In this document: positions 1-6,314 of the stretch, piece after piece
Layout of the letters: each line of letters starts with the position of its first letter
How positions within the stretch are numbered: the stretch's first letter is position 1
Source: Amycolatopsis nalaikhensis
GTDB taxonomy: Bacteria; Actinomycetota; Actinomycetes; Mycobacteriales; Pseudonocardiaceae
Length of the DNA: 64,000 bases
Direction: 5' to 3'
NCBI RefSeq assembly: GCF_030264295.1
Contig: NZ_CP127173.1
Coordinates: forward strand, 7,199,501-7,263,500
Position numbers and translations under genes: made by a program
Notes under the pieces: generated by a model
The model's database searches: none
Told to the model about the DNA's origin: nothing
Seen by the model: the letters and a program-made list of their open reading frames with translations, nothing else

Positions 1-93
1 TTCCACGAAGTTGACCGTGTTGTGGTCACCGATGAGCACGCCTTTGTTGCCGTGGACATCGAGGTACCAAGTCGCCTGCGGCTCGCCGTGCAC
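1..93 (-). CDS. Partial protein with RHIM/amyloid-like GVLIGDHNTVNF motif
   Basis: The reverse strand is open from a GTG at 93 to the window edge and encodes about 31 residues. They include WYLDVHGNKG followed by GVLIGDHNTVNFVE. This Gly-hydrophobic-IGD-x-N-T-x-N-F pattern resembles the short amyloid-forming RHIM-like motifs known near the N-termini of bacterial STAND/TIR-type signalling and immunity proteins; that identification is from memory. There is no Shine-Dalgarno upstream, but a TATACT hexamer ends 8 nt before the GTG, as expected for leaderless transcription starting at the start codon. The rest of the protein lies outside the window, so function is unknown. The frame also stays open further upstream, so the start is a judgement. 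Confidence 0.45.
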   Translation of the reverse strand, partial: MHGEPQATWYLDVHGNKGVLIGDHNTVNFVE

Positions 94-101
94 GCGGCGA
101 G

Positions 102-107
102 TATAGG
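102..107 (-). promoter_or_regulatory. Candidate -10 box for a leaderless gene
   Basis: Reverse-strand TATACT matches the TAnnnT -10 consensus and is followed after 8 nt by GTG. No convincing -35 hexamer is visible at the usual distance. The short distance suggests transcription begins at or beside the start codon. Confidence 0.4.
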
Positions 108-378
108 GACCGCGGGTCCGGCACGACCGTGTCGACTTGTCGGCGCGAGAGGGTCCGCGGCGCCGCCGCGAAATATCTCCAGCGGCGAACTCACGCCCAT
201 GCGGCCGCCGGTGCGCGACGGACACGATCCGGCTTGACTAGCGGCACTGTCCGAGGCGGGTAGCCCGTGAGGGTTAACTCATCCGGTGGGTCTGACTCCC
301 ATACTGCGTAACGGACGGCGACCAACCGGGTTGCACCTTCGACACCATCGGGCTACGGGCGGTGCGGAGGGCGGACCA

Positions 379-1167
379 GTGGGCGACCGAGACCACGCCG
401 GCGGGACCGGCGTCGCCGTGCGGAGACTGCGCAGCCGGTGGCGGATCGCGAGCATCACCAGCGGCTGGCGGTTCCCCAGCGACTGGGCGGTCCCCGAAGT
501 GGACACCGTGTGCGGCTCGGCGCTGTTCCGCGGTGACCTGACCGCGGCCCTCACCGGCCTGGGCGGGTCGCGGGCCCGCACGGGCGCGGGGCTGGACGAG
601 ACGCTGTACGACGTCGCCGCGCTGCACGCCGTGCTGGACGGCGGCTCCGACGCCGACGGCCTGATCTCCGCCGACCCGCACGCCGCGCCCCTGGCCATGC
701 TCCGCGCCGCCGCTGTCGGCTGGGCCGATGTCGCCAGCGCGCTCACCGGCGGCACGGCGACCGAGCCGGACACCGGCCTCGCGACCGAGGCCTACCTGCG
801 GACCCGGCTCGGTGAGGTTTACCGGGCCGCCGCGGCACCGGTGCTGCTCGCGATCGAGGTCGACCTGGCCCGGGTGGCCGGCTGGTCGCGGCCGATGGCC
901 ATGGCCCTGGTCGCCGACGTCCTGCGCGAGGTCTTCGACGGCGGCGAGACCACCGCGGCGCTCGGCGAGTCCACCGCCGTGGTGCTCGCCGAGCGCGACG
1001 CCGACCTGGGCCACCGCATCCGGCGGGTCCGCCGCCGGATCGCCGACCGGCTCTCCGCGGACCCGCAGCTCGCCGCGGCCGCGCACCCGCGCGTGCGGTC
1101 GCACCACCTCCCGGACACCCTGGCCGCGGCCCACGATCTGCTGTACCACCTGGGCGGCCGCGGGTGA
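379..1167 (+). CDS. Degenerate GGDEF-like domain protein
   Basis: About 262 residues from a GTG at 379, chosen because a purine-rich GGAGGG lies 6-10 nt upstream; GTG 418 is the alternative. The N-terminal half is unrecognised. The C-terminal part reads like the fold of a GGDEF diguanylate-cyclase domain: VLLAIEVDLARVAGW sits where these enzymes have a strand then DxDxFKxxND, and TAALGESTAVVLAER sits where RxGGDEFAxLL is expected. The GGDEF signature itself is absent, so if the resemblance is real the domain is probably inactive and serves as a sensor or scaffold. No signal peptide or membrane segment is seen. The gene ends 1 nt before the convergent oxidoreductase stop. The domain call is inference; a structure prediction would decide it. 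Confidence 0.6.
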   Translation: MGDRDHAGGTGVAVRRLRSRWRIASITSGWRFPSDWAVPEVDTVCGSALFRGDLTAALTGLGGSRARTGAGLDETLYDVAALHAVLDGGSDADGLISADPHAAPLAMLRAAAVGWADVASALTGGTATEPDTGLATEAYLRTRLGEVYRAAAAPVLLAIEVDLARVAGWSRPMAMALVADVLREVFDGGETTAALGESTAVVLAERDADLGHRIRRVRRRIADRLSADPQLAAAAHPRVRSHHLPDTLAAAHDLLYHLGGRG

Positions 1168-1168
1168 C

Positions 1169-2527
1169 CTACGCGGCGGGCGGGATGTTGTGCGTGAAGC
1201 GGAAGACGTTCTCCGGGTCGTAGCGCTTCTTGACCGCTGCCAGCCGCTCGTACTGCGCGCCGTACGCCGCGCGGACGCGGTCTTCCGCCACGTCGTCGCC
1301 GAGCAGGAACGTCGGCAGGCGCCGGGGGAGCGCCCACGGCCGCAGCTCGGCGGACACGTGCGCCAGGTGCCCGGCCAGCTCGTCCCGGCTTTCCGGGCCG
1401 CCGACCGCGAGGCCGAACACCAGGAACGGGACGCCGCGGGACGGCACCGCGTTCGGGACGGACGGCTCCCGGTCCAGCGCGCCGCCCAGCGCGCGCACTT
1501 CCAGGCCCAGCAGCGGGCAGTCGACGCCCGGTCCCGCCAGCTCGAGCAGCTTGCCGACGACGTCCGGGCCGAACTCGGCCAGTGACACCGCTCCCGAGTG
1601 GTGCGGGATCGGGTCGGTCGGGTCCAGGTGGATCTCGCCGATCGCGGGGAACGGCTTGTCGCCGACGAGGTCCAGGACCACCGGCGCGGCCGCGCGCATC
1701 GGCGCCAGCAGCCGTTCGCCTTCCTCGGGCGTGCCGAGGAAGGCGAAGCGCAGGTGCACGACGAACGCGCCGCGCAACGGCTCGGGCAGGGCGGGCAGGG
1801 GCGGCAGCCGCTGGAGCATCACCGACGTCGTCGCGTCCTCCGGCAGCGTGGGTGCCCACTCGCGCCACGCGTGCAGCACCGCCGCCGCGTCCGCGCCGGG
1901 GAAGTACAGGCCGCCGCCGTGGAAGCGGGCGTGGGGGAACAGGTCGAACTCCATCGCCGTGACCACCCCGAAGTTGCCGAGGCCGCCGCGCAGGGCCCAG
2001 AACAGGTCGGGTTCGTCCTCGGGTGTCGCGACGCGCTGCTCGCCGTCGGCCGTGACGAGCTCGATCCGCCGCACGTGGTCGGCCGCGTAGCCGAGAGAGC
2101 GGCCCAGCACCGGGCTCAGCCCGCCGCCGAGGGTGTAGCCGACCACGCCGACGGCCGGCGCCGACCCGGCGATCGGGGCGAGGCCCGCCTTGCCGGCCTC
2201 GTCCAGCACCTGCTGCCACCGCACGCCGGCCCCGACCCGCGCGGTGCGACGCTCGACGTCGACGGTCACCTCACCGAGCCTGCTCGTGGTGACGAGCACG
2301 GCCTCGCGCGCCGGGTGCACGACGTGGTGGGAGGTGGCGTTGACCGCGACCGGCATGGACCGCGCGCGGGCGAACCGGACCGCCTGCGCGACGTCGTCAG
2401 CCGTCTCGGCCGCGACGACGACCGCGGGCTCGAGCGGGTGGTTGGGGTTGAAGCTGAAGCACTCCTCGGCGTAGCCCGGCTCCCCGGGCCGGAACACTCC
2501 ACATCGGACGGTGTCGGTCGGCGTCAT
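1169..2527 (-). CDS. FAD-binding oxidoreductase, berberine-bridge-enzyme type
   Basis: 452 residues with the two-part architecture of PCMH/BBE flavoproteins. An N-terminal FAD domain (about 33-210) carries VAVNATSHHVV, where covalent FAD-His enzymes have their histidine, then a glycine-rich GYTLGGGLS. The C-terminal BBE tail ends NVFRFTHNIPP, the family hallmark. At the position where bicovalent members carry a cysteine (GxCxxVGVGG) this protein has GSAPAVGVVG, so any flavin link should be through histidine only. Such enzymes oxidise alcohols, sugars or secondary metabolites; the substrate cannot be read here. A LuxR-type regulator gene lies 94 nt upstream on the same strand and is the likely regulator. 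The gene is convergent with its left neighbour with a 1-nt gap. Confidence 0.88.
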   Translation of the reverse strand: MTPTDTVRCGVFRPGEPGYAEECFSFNPNHPLEPAVVVAAETADDVAQAVRFARARSMPVAVNATSHHVVHPAREAVLVTTSRLGEVTVDVERRTARVGAGVRWQQVLDEAGKAGLAPIAGSAPAVGVVGYTLGGGLSPVLGRSLGYAADHVRRIELVTADGEQRVATPEDEPDLFWALRGGLGNFGVVTAMEFDLFPHARFHGGGLYFPGADAAAVLHAWREWAPTLPEDATTSVMLQRLPPLPALPEPLRGAFVVHLRFAFLGTPEEGERLLAPMRAAAPVVLDLVGDKPFPAIGEIHLDPTDPIPHHSGAVSLAEFGPDVVGKLLELAGPGVDCPLLGLEVRALGGALDREPSVPNAVPSRGVPFLVFGLAVGGPESRDELAGHLAHVSAELRPWALPRRLPTFLLGDDVAEDRVRAAYGAQYERLAAVKKRYDPENVFRFTHNIPPAA

Positions 2528-2578
2528 GGTCTTTCGCTGCTCCCGGTGTAGGCGGTGCCACCAGCCAAGCCCGGAGCT

Positions 2579-2596
2579 GTTGACGGACGGTTGACG
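2579..2596. promoter_or_regulatory. Direct repeat of GTTGACG upstream of the BBE oxidoreductase
   Basis: Two copies of GTTGACG lie 11 nt apart, centre to centre, between the LuxR stop and the oxidoreductase start. A third copy lies at 3390-3396 just upstream of the LuxR gene. One-helical-turn spacing and presence before both genes make this a plausible regulator site, but it was found by eye. Confidence 0.3.
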
Positions 2597-2621
2597 CGCG
2601 TTCTATACGTCGCGTCGACGC

Positions 2622-3356
2622 TCAGATCGCGCCGGCGCGCAGGGCGTAGGAGACCGCGTGGGTCCGGTTGCGCAGGTGCAGGCGCCGGGTGACGTCCTGG
2701 AGGATCTTCTTGATCATCCGCTCGGAGAAGCCGAGCCGGGCGGCGACGGCCCCGGTGTCGAGGCCTTCGGCGAGCAGCCGGAGCACCTCGGTTTCGCGGC
2801 GGGTCAGCCCGCCCGTGGTGAGGCCTTGGCCGGTCAGGATCGTCCGCTGGAACGTCCGCGCCTCGTCGAGCAGCCAGCGCGTGACCGCCTCGGGCACGAC
2901 CGCGCCCCCGTTCGCGGCGGCCACGACGGCGCGGACGAGCACCGACGGCGTGCAGGTCGCGCGCGGCAGGATGCCCACAACGCCACAGCCCACGGCCCTG
3001 GCCAGCTGGGACCCGCGCAGCGGCCCGGACACGAGCACCAGGCGCCGGCGAGGGTTCTCCGCCCGCGCGGCCAGGTCTTCGACGGCGTCGAGCAGGGTGC
3101 CGGTGACGGCCCCGGCGGCCACCACGACGACGTCGGCCCCGGCGTGCCGGTCCGCGGGCAGCACCTGGACCTCGGGCGACGCCCGCAGCGGCGTCAGGAG
3201 GTTCTCGCCTTCGAGGGGGTCGTCGGCGAACACGCACGCGCTGACCACGTCGGCGGGCGGGCCGAACCCGAGCGGGTCGGCGGGCCCCTCGTCCCGCGGC
3301 AGCAGGCCGACCACCAGGCCCGCGGTTTCCGGGTCGGCCGGAACGTCGATGCTCAT
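2622..3356 (-). CDS. LuxR-family DNA-binding response regulator
   Basis: 244 residues from ATG 3356; longer in-frame starts would add arginine/proline-rich sequence unlike a protein. The C-terminal 60 residues are a clear LuxR/GerE helix-turn-helix: LTRRETEVLRLLAEGL, then RMIKKILQDVTRRLHLRNR. The N-terminal 170 residues resemble a receiver fold (alternating strands and helices such as GADVVVVAAGAVTG) but lack the phospho-acceptor acidic pocket, so this is probably an atypical, unphosphorylated regulator. No partner histidine kinase is adjacent. The oxidoreductase gene downstream on the same strand is the natural target. It is divergent from the I36 inhibitor gene, with about 180 nt between the starts. 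Confidence 0.82.
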   Translation of the reverse strand: MSIDVPADPETAGLVVGLLPRDEGPADPLGFGPPADVVSACVFADDPLEGENLLTPLRASPEVQVLPADRHAGADVVVVAAGAVTGTLLDAVEDLAARAENPRRRLVLVSGPLRGSQLARAVGCGVVGILPRATCTPSVLVRAVVAAANGGAVVPEAVTRWLLDEARTFQRTILTGQGLTTGGLTRRETEVLRLLAEGLDTGAVAARLGFSERMIKKILQDVTRRLHLRNRTHAVSYALRAGAI

Positions 3357-3433
3357 GGGCCGAGCCTGCCGGTCCGAAGTGGACGACGGGTTGACGAGCC
3401 GTCGACGTCGTCCGGGACCTACCGGCCCTGAGT

Positions 3434-3449
3434 GGTGACGCGCGTCACA
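3434..3449. promoter_or_regulatory. CRP/GlxR-like palindrome
   Basis: GGTGA-CGCGCG-TCACA matches the CRP-family half-site pattern TGTGA-N6-TCACA at all but the first base and is embedded in a perfect 14-bp palindrome. It lies about 90 bp before the I36 inhibitor start and about 80 bp before the LuxR start, so a cAMP-type regulator could act on either. Confidence 0.4.
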
Positions 3450-3535
3450 GTCGACCGGGATCAACCGCCCGGGGTGGTCGCACGTGGAGTGCGCACGGCG
3501 CCGACCACCGGTGCCCTCGACGATCGGGAGATCCC

Positions 3536-3982
3536 ATGCGCGCGAAACGGGTATTGAGCGGGCTCGCGGTCCTCGTCGCCGCGGTCGGGGGCACCGCCTT
3601 GGCGGCACCGGCCGCGTCCGCGGCGACGTTGCACGGCTGCCCGGACTTCCAGTTCTGCTTCTACTTCAACAGCAACTTCGGCGGCGCGCTCGCCAACTAC
3701 GCCTATTCGGACGGTAACCTCGACAACGAGCTGTTCCGGTGGGGCGGCACCAACGGCCGGGGCGTCCAGGTGAAGAACAACGCGGCTTCGGTCGTCAACA
3801 ACGCCGAGTGGACCGCGACCGTCTACTACAACAGCGGCTGCAACGGGAGCGTGGCGTCGCAGTCGTTCGGCGCGTACGGCGGCGGCAACTTCAACGCCAC
3901 GATGAAGAACAACAACGCGAGCTTCAAGTGGCCCGCCGCGCCGTCGATCTTCAGCGACTGTGCCCAGCGCGACCAGGATTAG
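3536..3982 (+). CDS. Secreted peptidase inhibitor family I36 protein
   Basis: 148 residues. A Sec signal peptide occupies about 1-30 (MRAKRVLSGLAVLVAAVG, ending AAPAASA-A). The mature domain starts with two closely spaced cysteines in HGCPDFQFCFYFNSNF, followed by GG, and has two more in NSGCNGS and FSDCAQ, giving two probable disulfides. This is the pattern of the small beta/gamma-crystallin-like I36 family, typified by the Streptomyces metalloprotease inhibitor SMPI, although many members have untested activity. A GGGAG site sits before the ATG. The 3-prime end overlaps the next lipoprotein gene by 23 nt, so the two are probably co-translated and exported together. Confidence 0.82.
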   Translation: MRAKRVLSGLAVLVAAVGGTALAAPAASAATLHGCPDFQFCFYFNSNFGGALANYAYSDGNLDNELFRWGGTNGRGVQVKNNAASVVNNAEWTATVYYNSGCNGSVASQSFGAYGGGNFNATMKNNNASFKWPAAPSIFSDCAQRDQD

Positions 3983-4808
3983 CCGCGCGATCGTGTCGGC
4001 GGCGGTGGTGCTCACCGCCGCCGCCTGCGCGACGCCGCCCGAGCCCGATTTCGGCGAGGCGCTGGCCAAGGTGCCCGCCGCGGCGACGGTGCACGGCGTC
4101 GACCTCCCGCTCGACCGGACGCTGCTGACACCGGTGGAGGAACTGGAAGTCATCAAGGCGCGCAACACGTTGATGGAGCGGTGCCTGGCGGCCCACGGGC
4201 TGACGTTCACGTTCCCCGCGGTCGATCCGGTGCGCGACGCCGCCAAGCCGCGGCGGTACGGGCTCGTCGACGCGCGCGAGGCCGCGGAGTTCGGCTACCG
4301 CGACCCGGCGGTGTTCACCCGGCGCTCCCCGGCGCCGACGCAGCGGCCGCCGTCCGACGTCGTCGCGATGATCACCGGCCGCGGCGGGCCGTCCGGCGGC
4401 TGCGCGGGCGAGGCGGACCGGACGCTCGCGCCCGACGCGAAGCCGGGGCAGGAGCCGGTGAGCTTCGGGCTGAGCGGCCGCAGCCTGGAGGTCGCCCGCA
4501 CGACCCCGCCGGTGACCGCGGCCGCGGCGAAGTGGTCGCGGTGCATGGCGGCGGCCGGGTTCGCCTACGCCGATCCCGACGCCGCCATCACCGACCCGGC
4601 GTTCCGCGCGGGCCGGGCGTCGGCGCACGAGATCGCCGTCGCGACGCAGGACGTCCGGTGCAAGGAGCGGGCCGAGTGGGTGGGGACGTGGGTCGGGGTC
4701 GAGCGCGCGGTGCAGGACGTCCTCATCCGGCAGCACGCCGACGACCTGACGCGCGAGCGGGAGCACAAGGAGCGGCAGCTCGCGGCGGCGCGGACGACCA
4801 ACGGCTGA
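3960..4808 (+). CDS. Putative lipoprotein of unknown function
   Basis: 282 residues from GTG 3960, inside the end of the preceding gene. This start gives a complete lipoprotein signal (positively charged start, hydrophobic AIVSAAVVLTAAAC, lipobox cysteine at 23); the next GTG at 3993 would leave no charged n-region. The mature part is soluble, with paired cysteines in ERCLAAHG, SGGCAGE, SRCMAAAG and DVRCKER, resembling actinobacterial surface lipoproteins with repeated CM-type motifs. The domain is not recognised. Overlap with the inhibitor gene suggests one transcript. It faces a frameshifted lipoprotein on the opposite strand. Confidence 0.68.
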   Translation: MPSATRISRAIVSAAVVLTAAACATPPEPDFGEALAKVPAAATVHGVDLPLDRTLLTPVEELEVIKARNTLMERCLAAHGLTFTFPAVDPVRDAAKPRRYGLVDAREAAEFGYRDPAVFTRRSPAPTQRPPSDVVAMITGRGGPSGGCAGEADRTLAPDAKPGQEPVSFGLSGRSLEVARTTPPVTAAAAKWSRCMAAAGFAYADPDAAITDPAFRAGRASAHEIAVATQDVRCKERAEWVGTWVGVERAVQDVLIRQHADDLTREREHKERQLAAARTTNG

Positions 4809-4811
4809 TCG

Positions 4812-5248
4812 TCACCGGCGGTTCGGGGCCGGGAGCCCGGCGTCGGCCATTGCCTGCCAGAGGGGCCCGGCGTCGAAGCGGCGGGTGTCCAGTCCCTCGA
4901 CGAACTGGCAGCCGTAGGCGGCCGCCGTCAGGGTCGTGGCCTGGCCGCGCGTGTCGACGAACCGCAGCTCGAAGCTCGGGCCCAGTTCGAGGGTGCAGGC
5001 GATGTCGTCCGGCGGGGTCGGCAGGGAGCACGCGGCGGCGGCGATCTTCTTGATCGCGGCCACGTCCGCGGTGCGGGTTTCCGGCCCCGGGCCGCCTTTC
5101 GGATTGGCCAGCGGCCCGCGCTCGACGACTCCCGCGGTGCGTACGAAGGGGAGCAGAGGCCCGTCCCGGACGCCTGATCACCGCCGCCGCAAGCTCCGGC
5201 GAACGACACCAGAAGTACCAACCCGCAAGCCGTAGCCAGTATTCGCAC
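4812..5248 (-). pseudogene. Frameshifted small lipoprotein
   Basis: Two overlapping frames make one protein. From GTG 5248 the first frame encodes a lipoprotein signal (MRILATACGLVLLVSFAGAC, then GGG). The second frame, entered near 5160, continues GPLLPFVRTAGVVERGPL and then through AAACSLPTPPDDIACTLEL to the stop at 4812. Adding one G to the GGG run at 5160-5162 (reverse strand) joins them cleanly into about 145 residues. The downstream frame alone has only a GTG at 5063 and no export signal. It could be a true pseudogene or a consensus error. The product resembles small Pseudonocardiaceae lipoproteins with one cysteine pair; function unknown. Confidence 0.55.
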
Positions 5249-5250
5249 AA

Positions 5251-5295
5251 CGCCCTCCCTGTCCCGTCTGGTTCCGAGACGGGACAGGGAGGGCG
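5251..5295 (-). terminator. Perfect 19-bp stem-loop
   Basis: CGCCCTCCCTGTCCCGTCT pairs perfectly with its complement across a 7-nt loop. It follows the methyltransferase stop (5343) and begins 2 nt upstream of the lipoprotein GTG at 5248. Read leftward, its last arm contains GGGAGGG, the only ribosome-binding sequence for that lipoprotein, so folding would hide it. Confidence 0.65.
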
Positions 5296-5342
5296 TCGGG
5301 TTGCATCGCCGAGCGCGTCACGCAGTCGCGACCCGCGCGAAA

Positions 5343-6209
5343 TCAGCGGCGTTCGGCGTGGACCGAGCGCTCGACCTCCGACACCGGGAGCGCCCGCCCG
5401 CCGGGTCGCAGGTAGCGGTCGGTGAACTCGGCCGGGCCGCACTGCTCGACCTCGTGCCAGCCGTGGCCCGCGAGGAACTCGCCGACCTCGTCCGGGTGCA
5501 GTCCGAACTTCCAGAGACCGTCCCGGACCACGAACTCGTCGTAAGCCGCCCGCGCGCCGTACGTCTCGGTGCCGTCGAGGAAATCCTTGCGGAGGTAGGT
5601 GAACGCCAGCCCGCTGCCGGGCGGGGCCGCCGCGAGGACGTCGAGCGTCCGCCGCACCGCGGCCTCGGTCAGGTACTGCGTCACGGCCTCCCAGACGAAG
5701 AACGTCTGTGCGCCGCTCCGGTAGCCGTGGGCGGCGAGTTCTTCGGCGAGGTCCTGGGTTTCGAAGTCGACCGGGACCAGGGTGACCGGCTTCGTCGCCG
5801 AGCCGAACGCCCGGCGCAGCGCCGCTGCCTTGCGAGCCGTGTTCGACGGCAGGTCGACCTCGAAGACCGGGAGGTCACCGAGCGCGGGGAGGCGGTAGGC
5901 GCGGGTGTCGAAGCCCGCCCCGAGGATCACGACCGCGTCGACACCCCGCTCGACGGCGGCGAGGAGCCGGTCGTCGATGAACCGCTTGCGGCACAGGATG
6001 CTCGCCCACAGCCCGGGCATCCGCTTCTCCGTCGCCGAAACCAGCGCCCGCCGCGCGGGCCGCCACGCGCTCAGCGCGACCGCCGCCCGGGCGGGGCCGG
6101 GCAGGATCCGGCGGGCGACGTCGTCGACGATCAGCGGCCGGGGCTCGTACTGGTCGGCGGCGACGATGACCATCGGCCCGAACGCGGTCCGGTCGGCTCC
6201 CTGCGGCAC
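5343..6209 (-). CDS. Class I SAM-dependent methyltransferase (LCMT/Ppm1-like family)
   Basis: 288 residues from GTG 6209, chosen for a strong GGAGGAAG site just upstream; a start at 6260 is possible but unsupported. The central motif VVILGAGFDTRAYRLP is the SAM-binding loop of the actinobacterial family resembling leucine carboxyl methyltransferases. VFEVDLPSNTARKAAAL supplies the acidic residue that holds the ribose, and FFVWEAVTQYLTEAAV is the conserved post-motif segment. An early MVIVAADQYEPRPLIVDD matches the family N-terminus. These O-methyltransferases are abundant in mycobacteria and Amycolatopsis and often act on polyketides or unknown carboxylates. It lies downstream of the protease gene but is separated from it by a strong hairpin, so it is probably transcribed alone. 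Confidence 0.85.
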   Translation of the reverse strand: MPQGADRTAFGPMVIVAADQYEPRPLIVDDVARRILPGPARAAVALSAWRPARRALVSATEKRMPGLWASILCRKRFIDDRLLAAVERGVDAVVILGAGFDTRAYRLPALGDLPVFEVDLPSNTARKAAALRRAFGSATKPVTLVPVDFETQDLAEELAAHGYRSGAQTFFVWEAVTQYLTEAAVRRTLDVLAAAPPGSGLAFTYLRKDFLDGTETYGARAAYDEFVVRDGLWKFGLHPDEVGEFLAGHGWHEVEQCGPAEFTDRYLRPGGRALPVSEVERSVHAERR

Positions 6210-6276
6210 GGCTTCCTCCTGACGTCGGCGGCTCACGACGTCGGCCAGTCTTCCCGGCACCGCGCCACCCGGCGAG

Positions 6277-6307
6277 CGGGCCCGCCGGGATCGTCCCGGC
6301 GGGCCCG
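6277..6307 (-). terminator. Perfect 14-bp stem-loop after the sedolisin gene
   Basis: CGGGCCCGCCGGGA pairs with its complement across a TCG loop, 8 nt beyond the protease stop. On the reverse strand no T-run follows (the T-run lies on the forward strand side), so it is a hairpin-only terminator of the sort common in actinomycetes. Confidence 0.6.
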
Positions 6308-6314
6308 TTTTCGC

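Noticed and set aside
22..237. 71-residue forward ORF at the left edge
   Set aside because: Composition and codon pattern are poor, and the opposite strand carries the IGDHNT motif with a promoter-like box.
819..2219. Long arginine/proline/glycine-rich ORF antisense or out of frame to the BBE oxidoreductase
   Set aside because: Typical GC-skew shadow: no start site and low-complexity composition, whereas the overlapping frame encodes a recognisable enzyme.
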